Below are positions 27,469 through 36,409 of a DNA stretch of 64,000 bases, piece by piece. The notes below the pieces were generated by a model. That model saw only the letters and a program-made list of their open reading frames with translations. It searched no databases and had not been told where the DNA came from. This DNA comes from Oribacterium sp. WCC10 (GTDB lineage Bacteria; Bacillota; Clostridia; Lachnospirales; Lachnospiraceae): NCBI RefSeq assembly GCF_900113415.1, contig NZ_FOPH01000007.1, positions 105,996 to 169,995 on the forward strand, read 5' to 3'. The first letter of the stretch is position 1; each line of letters begins with the position of its first letter. The translations under genes and the position numbers were made by a program.

Positions 27469-28624
27469 AATTTTCCTTCCCCTCCTCAAAATGAATCTTC
27501 AGCTTTACTGTAAATACAGTGCCTGAGAGATCTGAAGAAACCGATACCGCGCCATGATGCATATCAGTGATATTCTTTACTATGGCAAGACCGAGTCCTG
27601 TTCCTCCCGGACCATTCTGTGTTGTACGGCTGTGATCGGTTCTGTAAAATCTGTCGAAAATAAGCGGAAGCTCCTTTTCAGGGATAACATAACCATAGTT
27701 TACTATCTTTATGGTCACAAGTTCCCTGTCTGCTCTCAGATTTACCTTTACCCTTTTCCCTTCTTTTCCGTACTTTATCGCATTATTGATGAGATTATCA
27801 AAGAGTCTCGCAAGAAGATCTCCATCCGCTTCAATGATCTGTGATTCCGTATTTGATACAAAATCATAACTTAGACCGTTATTCACAAAATTCGGATAGC
27901 TCTCTTCAAGAAGCTGGGCAAGTAACTTAACTATATCTACATCAGAGACATTGAGATTCACCTTACCATAGGACAGCTTTGTGAATCCAAACAGCTCTTC
28001 TATAAGCTTCTGAAGTCTCTCTGATTTGTTATAGGCTATCTCCAGATATTTCTGCTGCATACCCGGAGATATATTCTTATTCTTTCTGAGAAGTTCCAGA
28101 TATCCGATGATAGATGTAAGCGGTGTTCTTAGATCATGGGCCACATTTGTGATAAGGTCAGTCTTTGACTGCTCGGAATTACGTTCCTTTTCTATAAGCT
28201 CACGAATATCCTTCTCCATTCGGTTAATGTTTTCCGCTATCTCCGTAAACTCTCCCTCACCCATAACCTCCAGACTGGTACTCAGATCTCCCTCTGAAAT
28301 CTGCTGAACCGCATTGGCTATAGCTTCGATATCCCTTGCGGTTTTTCTCTGCATCATAAGAAAAGTAAAAGAAAATATCACTATTCCAAGCAATACAAAT
28401 AACAGAACACTTATAGTAGAACCAAAAGCAAAACGCTGTATGGCAGGTGAAGTATTCCCCGTCTGATACAGAAAGCTTGTTATGGCTGTGATATTGGTTA
28501 TCAGGAACACTTCTATGACTGAAGCAATGACCGTGGAAACGGCAATATTGGCCACAAGCTGTATCATATAGCCTCGTCCCGGACTGTTAACCTGACTTTT
28601 GTTTTGTGATTTATCGTTATCCAA
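27416..28624 (-). CDS. Membrane sensor histidine kinase (VanS-like)
   Basis: This roughly 400-residue kinase has two transmembrane segments (about 25-50 and 75-95) with a short outer loop, a HAMP linker, the phosphorylated His in NVAHDLRTPLTS, and N, G1 and G2 boxes (LINNAIKYG, IFDRFYRTD, GGTGLGLAI). The start is uncertain: TTG 28624 has GAGAGAG close upstream, but ATG 28567 (CGAGG upstream) is also possible. It overlaps the membrane protein gene downstream, and the response regulator is just upstream, past a hairpin. Confidence 0.88.
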   Translation of the reverse strand: MDNDKSQNKSQVNSPGRGYMIQLVANIAVSTVIASVIEVFLITNITAITSFLYQTGNTSPAIQRFAFGSTISVLLFVLLGIVIFSFTFLMMQRKTARDIEAIANAVQQISEGDLSTSLEVMGEGEFTEIAENINRMEKDIRELIEKERNSEQSKTDLITNVAHDLRTPLTSIIGYLELLRKNKNISPGMQQKYLEIAYNKSERLQKLIEELFGFTKLSYGKVNLNVSDVDIVKLLAQLLEESYPNFVNNGLSYDFVSNTESQIIEADGDLLARLFDNLINNAIKYGKEGKRVKVNLRADRELVTIKIVNYGYVIPEKELPLIFDRFYRTDHSRTTQNGPGGTGLGLAIVKNITDMHHGAVSVSSDLSGTVFTVKLKIHFEEGKENFESRNIETRSFDQRRQA

Positions 28625-28656
28625 TGTCTCTCTCAATTCTATTAATTATTTTTTAG

Positions 28657-28700
28657 GACGTGAGTGTCAAAACAATTCTTCACTCAGGAATGATAAGCTG
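28657..28700 (+). repeat. Dispersed intergenic repeat, copy between regulator and kinase genes
   Basis: GACGTGAGTGTCAAAA (28657-28672) differs by one base from the copy at 63817, and CACTCA follows eight bases later, as there. It then continues with a shorter GCACGAACACGTC segment. Confidence 0.6.
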
Positions 28701-28740
28701 CACGAACACGTCGTATTTACTATATTTCTGAAATATATCA

Positions 28741-28787
28741 AAAAAATGCCGAACGAACCGCTGCATAATGCAGAGCCCCGTCCGGCA
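28741..28787 (-). terminator. Hairpin terminator or attenuator between response regulator and histidine kinase
   Basis: On the minus strand TGCCGGACG pairs with CGTTCGGCA, with an inner CTGCAT/ATGCAG stem, then TTTTTTT. It sits six bases after the response-regulator stop and 120 bases before the kinase start. Confidence 0.85.
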
Positions 28788-28792
28788 CAAAA

Positions 28793-29494
28793 TTATTTTT
28801 CGATCTTATATCCAACACCCCAAACGGTAGTGATTATCTTGTTTTCTCTGCTGTCTTCTTTCATCTTTCCACGAAGACGACGAATGTGAACCATAACGGT
28901 GTTATTGGCCTCGTACACCTTTTCGTTCCAAACCTTCTCAAAAATCTCGTCTGTTGAGAATACCTTGCCAGGGTGTGCTGCAAGCAGGAACAAAATATCA
29001 AACTCTATAGGTGTGAGCTTAATATCTTCTCCATCAATCACCACCTTATGATTATCCTTGTTGATAGTCATATTTCGAATAGTTATCTCATTGTTTGTGA
29101 ACTGATTCGCAGCATTCGGATTAAGCTGTGTATATCGACGAAGCTGTGACTTGACACGTGCAGTAAGCTCTAAAGGATTGAACGGCTTTGTCACATAATC
29201 ATCCGCACCTCCCGTAAGACCAACTATCTTATCAAGATCTGTTGACTTTGCCGAAAGCATGATCACAGGAATATTTGACTTCTCACGAATCTTCTTACAC
29301 ATCTCAAGACCGTTCATGCCCGGCATCATGATATCAAGGAGCACAAGGTGAATCTCCTGCTCGTCAAGAATTCTGAGCCCGTCCTCCGCGTTGTAGGCTT
29401 TAAAAACCTTATAGCCGTCACTCACCAGATAGATCTCAACAAGTTCGGCAATCTCCTTTTCATCATCTACAACAAGAATATTAATCTGTGGCAT
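28793..29494 (-). CDS. OmpR/VanR-family response regulator
   Basis: This 233-residue DNA-binding regulator has a receiver domain (phospho-accepting Asp in LVLLDIMMPG, conserved Lys in VTKPF) and a C-terminal winged helix (about 130-230, with IEFDILFLLAAHPGKVFS and a VHIRRLRGK recognition region). It is the partner of the kinase just downstream, though a strong hairpin between them would lower kinase levels. Its targets likely include the adjacent ABC-transporter genes. Confidence 0.95.
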   Translation of the reverse strand: MPQINILVVDDEKEIAELVEIYLVSDGYKVFKAYNAEDGLRILDEQEIHLVLLDIMMPGMNGLEMCKKIREKSNIPVIMLSAKSTDLDKIVGLTGGADDYVTKPFNPLELTARVKSQLRRYTQLNPNAANQFTNNEITIRNMTINKDNHKVVIDGEDIKLTPIEFDILFLLAAHPGKVFSTDEIFEKVWNEKVYEANNTVMVHIRRLRGKMKEDSRENKIITTVWGVGYKIEK

Positions 29495-29547
29495 AACTAC
29501 TCCTTTATCTGTAAAGTTATTTATTATTCAGGCGATTCTTCTCTGCC

Positions 29548-31761
29548 TTATACATCCTTATGTTCTCTCGGAACAAAAAGCTTTTTACCGGATTTCAGAG
29601 ATTCCTTGAGCTTTTTTGTCCGTTTCACAGCTTCTTCGCACTGTATGATCTGAGAATTGATATGCTTTCTTCCCCTCAGATCAGGATGATGATACTCACC
29701 GTTCTCATCCATGATAGATGCTTTTACATTGTCAGAAAGCTCGAGTTCAAGAATATGCTGAAGTCGTTTCTGTATCTCTTTATCATGTACCGGAAAAACT
29801 ATCTCGATACGACGGTCCAGATTTCTTGGCATCCAGTCGGCACTTCCAAGGTAATACTCAGGTTCTCCTGCATTTTCAAATCTGAAGATACGGGCATGTT
29901 CAAGAAAATAACCGACTATTGAACGTACTTCTATGTTCTCACTGAGTTTAGGAACGCCTGCTCTTAAGCAGCATATACCGCGTACGATAAGCTTTATCTT
30001 CACGCCTGCCTGACTGGCTTCATAAAGAGTTCCTATAACCTCATGATCGCATAATGAGTTCATCTTAGCTGTTATTGTAGCAGGAAGCCCTTTCTTTGCA
30101 TTCTCTATTTCCTTACGGATTTTTTTCAATACCCATTTTCTGAGCCATAATGGTGCCAATATCAGCTCATTCCAATTCTCCGGCTCTGAATAACCGGAGA
30201 TCATATTGAAGAAGTTGGAGGCATCCTCTCCAAATTCAGGTCTGCAGGTAAATACCCCAAGATCCGTATACTGCTTGGCTGTGCTGTCATTGTAGTTACC
30301 TGTAGCCAGATGTACATATCTTCTTATACCGTCTGCCTCTTTACGAACAACCAGTGCTATCTTACTGTGGGTCTTAAGTCCTACAAGCCCATATATGACA
30401 TGGCACCCTGCTTTTTCAAGTCTTTCCGCCCACTGGATATTGTTTTCTTCATCGAAACGGGCTTTAAGTTCTACCAGAGCTGTTACATCCTTGCCGTTGA
30501 TGGTAGCCTCTTCCAGCGCCTTAACTATAGGGGAATTACCCGATACTCTGTACAGAGTTATCTTGATGGCAAGGGTTTCGGGATCTCTTGACGCATCTCT
30601 GATAAGACGCACTACCGGATCAAATGTCTCATACGGAACAGTCTCGAACACATCATTTTTTCTTATACAGTCAAATATGGAATCTTCATTGAAGAGTGCA
30701 GGAACAGGCTGTGGTATATACTCCGGAGTCTTCAGATAATCGAACCCCTCCATCTTGTACAGCTTCATAAGGAAAGTAAGATCCAGCGGCCCGTTTATTC
30801 TGTAAACGTCTTCCTTGCTCTCTATATGGAGTTCCTTTCTCAAAACCTTCAGAAGACGTTTATCAATGGTATCTTCCACCTCAAGACGGACAACCTCTCC
30901 CCAGCGGCGCTGTTTAAGCTGCTTCTTTATCTCGAGAAGAAGATCTGTTGCCTCTTCCTCATCTATACTAAGGTCAGCATTGCGCATTATTCTGAATACA
31001 TGAGTAGATGCTATCTCATAGTTTGCAAACAGCAGCCCCATGTTACGCTCGATTATCTCTTCAAGCAGAATAACCACTCTCTGGGTTTTACCATTCTCCA
31101 ATATCTCAGTCGGAAGCTCTATGATTCTGGGGAGCGTATTCGGCACCTGAACCATGGCAAATTCGAAATTCCCCTGAGTCAGTTCAAGACCGGCCGCCTT
31201 TTTATGTTTTTTACTGACAACACCTTTTCCTTTAACTTTTTTAGGCTTTACCAGAGCTGCGATATTCAGTGTTCTGTTCAGCACCAGCGGGAAAGGTCTC
31301 GATGAATCAACTGCCACCGGAGTGAGTACCGGATAGACATTGCTCTTGAAGTACTCATCCACGAATCCAGCTTCTTCATCCGTAAGCTTCTCGTGCTCTG
31401 AAATAACATAGAGTCCCTGATTTCTGAGGGAAGGAAGTATAGACCTGTTATATGTCGAATACTGAAGATTCATGAAATTGTGAGTTTTTTCGGATATGGC
31501 AGTAAGCTGCTGCTGCGCAGTCATACCTGCGATATCCTTCTTCTGATATCCGGCATTAACCTGATCCTTTAAGGACGCAACTCTGACAGTAAAAAATTCA
31601 TCAAGATTTGAGGCTGTGATACTAAGAAATTTCAGCCTCTCAAACAAAGGCTCGCTATGATCCCTTGCCTCATTAAGGCATCGGGCATCAAAATCAAGCC
31701 AGCTAAGCTCACGGTTGGTATAATTTCCCGGGTCAAAGACATTTTTCGAATTTACTGCCAT
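29548..31761 (-). CDS. ppk: Polyphosphate kinase 1
   Basis: This enzyme reversibly polymerises the terminal phosphate of ATP into polyphosphate. The 737-residue protein has the family's N-terminal domain (NRELSWLDFDARCL), the VELKARFDEENNI segment, and the autophosphorylated His in KTHSKIALV with the second His in HLATGNYN. I start at ATG 31761, six bases after AGGAGG; the ATG two codons earlier abuts the site. It lies 41 bases after pheA and is followed by the response regulator after 53 bases, so these genes may share a transcript. Confidence 0.97.
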   Translation of the reverse strand: MAVNSKNVFDPGNYTNRELSWLDFDARCLNEARDHSEPLFERLKFLSITASNLDEFFTVRVASLKDQVNAGYQKKDIAGMTAQQQLTAISEKTHNFMNLQYSTYNRSILPSLRNQGLYVISEHEKLTDEEAGFVDEYFKSNVYPVLTPVAVDSSRPFPLVLNRTLNIAALVKPKKVKGKGVVSKKHKKAAGLELTQGNFEFAMVQVPNTLPRIIELPTEILENGKTQRVVILLEEIIERNMGLLFANYEIASTHVFRIMRNADLSIDEEEATDLLLEIKKQLKQRRWGEVVRLEVEDTIDKRLLKVLRKELHIESKEDVYRINGPLDLTFLMKLYKMEGFDYLKTPEYIPQPVPALFNEDSIFDCIRKNDVFETVPYETFDPVVRLIRDASRDPETLAIKITLYRVSGNSPIVKALEEATINGKDVTALVELKARFDEENNIQWAERLEKAGCHVIYGLVGLKTHSKIALVVRKEADGIRRYVHLATGNYNDSTAKQYTDLGVFTCRPEFGEDASNFFNMISGYSEPENWNELILAPLWLRKWVLKKIRKEIENAKKGLPATITAKMNSLCDHEVIGTLYEASQAGVKIKLIVRGICCLRAGVPKLSENIEVRSIVGYFLEHARIFRFENAGEPEYYLGSADWMPRNLDRRIEIVFPVHDKEIQKRLQHILELELSDNVKASIMDENGEYHHPDLRGRKHINSQIIQCEEAVKRTKKLKESLKSGKKLFVPREHKDV

Positions 31762-31802
31762 AGCCATCCTCCTATCGGTGGTCCGGATGTAAATGGTACA
31801 TA

Positions 31803-32945
31803 TTAATAATTGCCAAGGATGCGAAGCTCCGTTACCTGATCCTCCATACCCGAAAGTGCATTAACTATATTCGGCATATCGAGCCTTCCCTCTATATCCA
31901 CAAAGAATCGATACTCAAATGGTCTCTCCGGAATCGGACGGGATGATATCATGGTAAGATTAACATCATTGAAAATGAAGTTTCCCAATATGTTATACAG
32001 GGCACCCGGACGATGCGCTGCTTCAAAGCAAAGGCTTATCTTACCTGCCGCATCCGTATATGTTTTTTCTCTTCCTATAATGATAAATCTTGTTGTATTG
32101 GTCTTCTGCTGATTAACAGATCTTTGTAAAATCTCAAGGCCGTAAAGTTCTGCCGCTGCCTCAGAAGCTAGGGCCGCCATAGTTGTGTCGCCTTTGTCTC
32201 TAACAAACTTCGCGGCCACTGCGGTATTAAGAACCGGTACAGCTGAGATACCGGGATGAGCCTCAAAAAACTCGCTGCACTGTCCCAATGCCTGAGGGTG
32301 AGAATATATCTCCCTGATTCCCTCTATGGTTGCCCCCTTCACACTCATAAGAGCATGCGCAACCTTAAGATCCACTTCTTCTATTATAGCAAGTTCCGGG
32401 TACTTAAGCATCAGATCAAAGTTATCGGATACAACTCCGTGGCTGGAATTCTCAATAGGAAGAACGGCATAATCCGCTTCTCCGCTTCTTACCTTATCCG
32501 CTGCATCCTTCCAGGTCTTAACATTGGATATGTCAGCATCCCTACCGAAACACTGTATAGCGGCAATCTGAGCATAAGCCCCTTCTGCCCCCTGATAGAC
32601 GACACGCTTTCCTGATTTATCCGACTTTTCGATCTTTTCGAAACCGGTATCGAAGCTTTTGCCATGTTCAGCCATGATACCAAGCTGAAGTCTTCTTGAA
32701 ATGGTCATAAGCTGCTGATACAGCTCTCTGATCGCTTTCTTATCGAAATCACTATCAAGATATGATGCAACAGTATCGAGCTTTTCTCCTTCTCTTGCAG
32801 GATCAAAAACCGCTTTTCCGCTCTTTATCTTAACATTGGCAACCTCTGCGCAGAGGTCTATACGCTTCTTATAAAGTCTGGTTATCTCTTTATCGATAAC
32901 ATCAAGTTCATCTCTGATATCCAGCAGTGTCTGTTTATTATCCAT
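31803..32945 (-). CDS. pheA: Bifunctional chorismate mutase / prephenate dehydratase
   Basis: This fused enzyme makes phenylpyruvate from chorismate for phenylalanine synthesis. The 380-residue protein has an AroQ-type chorismate mutase (about 1-90), a prephenate dehydratase (about 112-290, with QGAEGAYAQ and the NTTRFIIIG motif containing the catalytic Thr) and a C-terminal ACT domain (about 300-380, with GALYNIL and ESRP-like SSRP) for phenylalanine feedback. It lies 22 bases after plsC and before ppk. Confidence 0.96.
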   Translation of the reverse strand: MDNKQTLLDIRDELDVIDKEITRLYKKRIDLCAEVANVKIKSGKAVFDPAREGEKLDTVASYLDSDFDKKAIRELYQQLMTISRRLQLGIMAEHGKSFDTGFEKIEKSDKSGKRVVYQGAEGAYAQIAAIQCFGRDADISNVKTWKDAADKVRSGEADYAVLPIENSSHGVVSDNFDLMLKYPELAIIEEVDLKVAHALMSVKGATIEGIREIYSHPQALGQCSEFFEAHPGISAVPVLNTAVAAKFVRDKGDTTMAALASEAAAELYGLEILQRSVNQQKTNTTRFIIIGREKTYTDAAGKISLCFEAAHRPGALYNILGNFIFNDVNLTMISSRPIPERPFEYRFFVDIEGRLDMPNIVNALSGMEDQVTELRILGNY

Positions 32946-32967
32946 ACTATGTCTGACCCTCTCAGTC

Positions 32968-33726
32968 TCAAGTCTCTGTCTGTTCTTTAGCTTTTAACTC
33001 TCTAATGCCCTCAATAACCGCATCTCTTGTATAGGCGCCCACATGCTTCTTTACATCATCTGAAAGCTCGCTCATGCGAATAGGACTTCCTACTCTGACC
33101 TTAACATGCTTAGGTTTGATAAACGGAAAATGTGCTTCAAGTATATCCCTTGTATGAATCATGGAAACAGGTACTATCCAACAGTCTGTCTTTTCTGCAA
33201 TCTTGAAAGATCCTTCCTTGAAAGGAAGCATATCTTCTTCATTTTCACTTTCTGATCTTGTGCCCTCCGGATATATCCAGATAGATATTCCCGATTTCAC
33301 ATACTTGACTGCAGTGATTATAACTTTAAGTGACTGTTTAAGATTGTCTCTGTCTATCATAAGGCAGCTTCCATACTCCATCCATCGTGCCAGAGGCTTG
33401 ATCTTCTGCATCTCTATCTTTGCAATAAAACCTGTCGGACGATCAAGTATAGAATATGCTATAAGCACATCGTAGTACGAACGATGATTACCGACAAACA
33501 TAACTCCCTCTTCCCTGGGGATATTTGTCAGATTCTCCATTCCTTCAACTTCGTATGTAACACCGCTCACCTTCAGTATCCTGCCAAGTATTCCCTGAAT
33601 GAGCGGAAGTGTTGCTTCTGCTCTTTTCTTCCTGTCTTCAATTTTTTCTATCCTTCCGCGATATATGAGATCACCGATGGTAAGGAAGTAAACAATAAGT
33701 AACAGAACAGCTATAGTGTGTAACAT
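32968..33726 (-). CDS. plsC: 1-acyl-sn-glycerol-3-phosphate acyltransferase
   Basis: This membrane enzyme adds the second acyl chain in phosphatidic acid synthesis. The 252-residue protein has an N-terminal membrane segment, the NHRSYYD form of the H(X4)D catalytic motif and the EGTRS phosphate-binding motif. Its start is 18 bases after the end of the ABC permease gene, an operon-like spacing joining lipid, polysaccharide and amino-acid genes. Confidence 0.92.
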   Translation of the reverse strand: MLHTIAVLLLIVYFLTIGDLIYRGRIEKIEDRKKRAEATLPLIQGILGRILKVSGVTYEVEGMENLTNIPREEGVMFVGNHRSYYDVLIAYSILDRPTGFIAKIEMQKIKPLARWMEYGSCLMIDRDNLKQSLKVIITAVKYVKSGISIWIYPEGTRSESENEEDMLPFKEGSFKIAEKTDCWIVPVSMIHTRDILEAHFPFIKPKHVKVRVGSPIRMSELSDDVKKHVGAYTRDAVIEGIRELKAKEQTET

Positions 33727-33744
33727 AAAAATCTCCTAACAAAA

Positions 33745-34560
33745 TCAAAGTACATCCGAAAAATGCGGACGGAGGCGTTTGAAAAAACCAAGGCCGACAA
33801 AAAACACTGCAAGTGTAAACACCCAATAGTAAACGCCGAGTGTCGGCCTCATCCAGAAAGGATCACCGGTGAGCATGGAATCACGATAACCCGCAACTAT
33901 GTAATAAAACGGATTGAGCTTAAGGGCCGTTCCTATCCATGGAGCACGGGAGGTGAATAATGTCTCATCATACATGATAGGGCACATCCATATGCCGAAC
34001 TGAAGCACAATTCCGACTATCTGCTGCATATCTTTAAAGAAAACATTCACCGCACTGGTAAGGTATCCGAGTCCAAGTGCGAGTACCGATGCCGCAAAGC
34101 TATAATAGAAAATCTGTATCCAGCTTACTTCAGGCACCTTTCCCGAGATAAGAAATGCCACAAGCATGATTGCTATGAAGCATAAATGAACCAGAAAACA
34201 TGAGGCAAGCTTTATGATAGGCAGAAGTTCAACAGGGAACACCACCTTCTTCACAAGATAGTTATACTCGTGAAGTATGCCTGTTATCATATTCATGGCT
34301 TCACTAAAGAAGAACCATGGAACAAGTCCCGGTATAAGCCATATCACGTAACTGGTGTCAGGAACCGGAGGGGCTGACTTAAAGCCATAGGGTCCAAAGA
34401 TAAATGCATAGATCGCAACCGTTACGAGGGGTTGCACGAACATCCATACTATACCGAAATATGATCCCACAAAGCGCTTTCTAAAGTCTGACTTTGCCAG
34501 ATCAAAGATCATCATCCTTCTCCCAAAGATATCCCTAATAAGTGATTTTAAATGATTCAT
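33745..34560 (-). CDS. ABC-2 polysaccharide export permease (Wzm/TagG type)
   Basis: This 271-residue protein has six membrane segments and the family's N-terminal IFDLAKSDFRKRFVGSYFG motif, as in Wzm and TagG, which export O-antigen or teichoic acid. The partner ATPase (Wzt/TagH) is not next to it or elsewhere in the window. No clear ribosome site precedes the ATG: the nearest AGGAG is about 40 bases upstream with a perfect palindrome between. An internal ATG at about residue 16 has GGGAGAAGG but would remove the conserved N-terminus. Confidence 0.88.
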   Translation of the reverse strand: MNHLKSLIRDIFGRRMMIFDLAKSDFRKRFVGSYFGIVWMFVQPLVTVAIYAFIFGPYGFKSAPPVPDTSYVIWLIPGLVPWFFFSEAMNMITGILHEYNYLVKKVVFPVELLPIIKLASCFLVHLCFIAIMLVAFLISGKVPEVSWIQIFYYSFAASVLALGLGYLTSAVNVFFKDMQQIVGIVLQFGIWMCPIMYDETLFTSRAPWIGTALKLNPFYYIVAGYRDSMLTGDPFWMRPTLGVYYWVFTLAVFFVGLGFFKRLRPHFSDVL

Positions 34561-34569
34561 ATGTATATG

Positions 34570-34587
34570 AAGGTCGTTAACGACCTT
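34570..34587 (-). promoter_or_regulatory. Perfect 18-base palindrome in the export-permease leader
   Basis: AAGGTCGTTAACGACCTT is a perfect dyad nine bases before the permease start codon, between it and the nearest AGGAG. It could be a repressor operator or an mRNA hairpin bringing the ribosome site closer. Confidence 0.5.
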
Positions 34588-34630
34588 TTAAGTTACTCCT
34601 GTAAAAATCTTAAAAATATATTATATCACC

Positions 34631-34646
34631 TTTTGACACTCACATC
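34631..34646 (-). repeat. Core of the dispersed intergenic repeat
   Basis: On the minus strand GATGTGAGTGTCAAAA matches 15 of 16 bases of the copy at 28657. The distal CACTCA part is not present, so this is a truncated copy or a chance match. Confidence 0.35.
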
Positions 34647-34675
34647 ATCACCTTAAGCTGTCAAAGGAATATTCC

Positions 34676-36247
34676 TTATACTGACCTTGATACCACAGTC
34701 AGAAAACATCCTGTGATAACCATACCGCTCATGGCAAGTTCGAAAGCAAGCAGTATTCTTGTAAACGGCTCTGTCCAACCTGTCTTAGCAGTGATCCTGT
34801 CCAGTCTCTCCGACCTCAATGTCATAAGAATAACCGGAAGATACGGCAGGAAGTAGCGTCCCTGTACACCTAAAATATAGAATGTATCCGCCGGAGTGTA
34901 TGAAAGAAGCATACTTGTGAAAAGAACAAATGAAAGCAGAACTGAAACAACAGCCATAAGCACTCTCTTCCACCATTCCGGAGCCCGACAATCGTCCCTG
35001 CCCAGAAGAGCTTCAATAAGTGCGATGGACCAGAATCCCGCAATAAGCTCTGATCCTGTTGTGAGTCCTCTGTCAAATGCTCCAAGCCACATCCCCACTG
35101 TTGTACCAAGGTATTCTTTTCCCAAAATCTGGAATGTGTTCCTTATTATCCTGATAATAAGGGTTTTATCTTTTATAAGTTCCTGAAGGTCATGAAGCTT
35201 TACCGTATTGACTTCACCAGAAGATGTGAGCTCGGGTGCATTAGTCACACCGGAAACATTAACATAGCGCAAAACCTCTCTAAGGTTGACAAGTACTATG
35301 GAACCGACTATCAGAGCACCAATGATAAGCACCGTAACACCCCATCGAAGTACAGAAGGTTTCTTCCATCGTGATACCGGTATCATTAGACAAAGCGCGA
35401 ATAACGTTGCATAAATCATCTTACATGGAGACAGCAGTACCGCAAGTACCCCCATCTCAACGATATCCCCGATGCCTATCTTTGTTTCTTTACTCTTCAT
35501 CGCATGGCTTAATATCACAGCTGTAAGATAAAAACCAAGAGCAATGATAAAGCTGTCATAGCTGTAGCTTCCCGCAAGCTCCAGTGTCATCGGAAAAAGA
35601 GATACCGCAAAGAATATCTTCTTCCCTACGGGAGTCCGGCGTACGGCCATAGAACCGAGAATTGAAAACATCAAAAGGTTCATCAGTCTTCCCGCATACA
35701 GAAGTCCTATGGCACCAAAATTTAATACCCTTGCCAGAGTTATCCCGAGTGCCGGCATCAGATATGCAATAGGAGTTGTAGCCACCGGTTGCTGAAGTGT
35801 TATACCGTCCCCGTTCTCTCGAGAGGTAAATAATCCGTATCTGTGAATCTCCCTGTATACAGAACGATCCAGTGTCTGCCCAAGAACCGTAGCCCTGTTC
35901 CAGTCATCATCACCGGGCCAGTCTACAATAAACTCATCTTCCTTACGAATGATGACATTGCCATCACTATCCCTGGACTGAGTTAACATCAGCTTGTCGG
36001 AAAGCTCATATGCTCCAACGAAATGCAGAACCTCATCCGGTGCCGACAAAGGAGGCAATACCGTCATGAACATAAGTCCCATCCAAAAAACAGTCACAAA
36101 ATATATCTGATGAAGTTTAAGCTTTGACCTGAAAAGCAGGAAGATAACAGCTGTAAACAGCACCAAAAGTCCGATGAGAAGTAAAATGAACCACTCTATC
36201 AGAAACCGGTCTTCAGTCCCCTGAAGTCCGTTTAAAATCTGAAGCAT
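34676..36247 (-). CDS. DUF2142-family polytopic membrane protein
   Basis: This roughly 523-residue protein has about ten hydrophobic segments and the DUF2142 hallmark PPLSAPDEVLHFVGAYEL in the first outer loop. Family members occur in surface-polysaccharide loci and may be membrane glycosyltransferases of the GT-C kind, unproven. The ATG at 36247 is six bases after GGTGGGG; a GTG four codons earlier lacks a site. It is divergent from the acyltransferase at 36410. Confidence 0.85.
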   Translation of the reverse strand: MLQILNGLQGTEDRFLIEWFILLLIGLLVLFTAVIFLLFRSKLKLHQIYFVTVFWMGLMFMTVLPPLSAPDEVLHFVGAYELSDKLMLTQSRDSDGNVIIRKEDEFIVDWPGDDDWNRATVLGQTLDRSVYREIHRYGLFTSRENGDGITLQQPVATTPIAYLMPALGITLARVLNFGAIGLLYAGRLMNLLMFSILGSMAVRRTPVGKKIFFAVSLFPMTLELAGSYSYDSFIIALGFYLTAVILSHAMKSKETKIGIGDIVEMGVLAVLLSPCKMIYATLFALCLMIPVSRWKKPSVLRWGVTVLIIGALIVGSIVLVNLREVLRYVNVSGVTNAPELTSSGEVNTVKLHDLQELIKDKTLIIRIIRNTFQILGKEYLGTTVGMWLGAFDRGLTTGSELIAGFWSIALIEALLGRDDCRAPEWWKRVLMAVVSVLLSFVLFTSMLLSYTPADTFYILGVQGRYFLPYLPVILMTLRSERLDRITAKTGWTEPFTRILLAFELAMSGMVITGCFLTVVSRSV

Positions 36248-36309
36248 ACCGTTCCCCACCTTTAATATATTTAATCAGTATCTTAATCTTTCCAATTTTA
36301 CATTATATT

Positions 36310-36366
36310 GATACGGGTGTCAAAAACCGTCTCGATATTGCGTATCATGATTGCGCATCACACCCT
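36310..36366 (+). repeat. Dispersed intergenic repeat, diverged copy
   Basis: GATACGGGTGTCAAAA begins a copy that ends in CACACCC and a T run. Inner bases form TGCG/CGCA. It shares the GTGTCAAAA core and outer dyad of the other copies but not CACTCA. Confidence 0.4.
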
Positions 36367-36409
36367 TTTTTAGTAGAGTAACCTTATCATTTAATAAGAG
36401 GTATTACAT

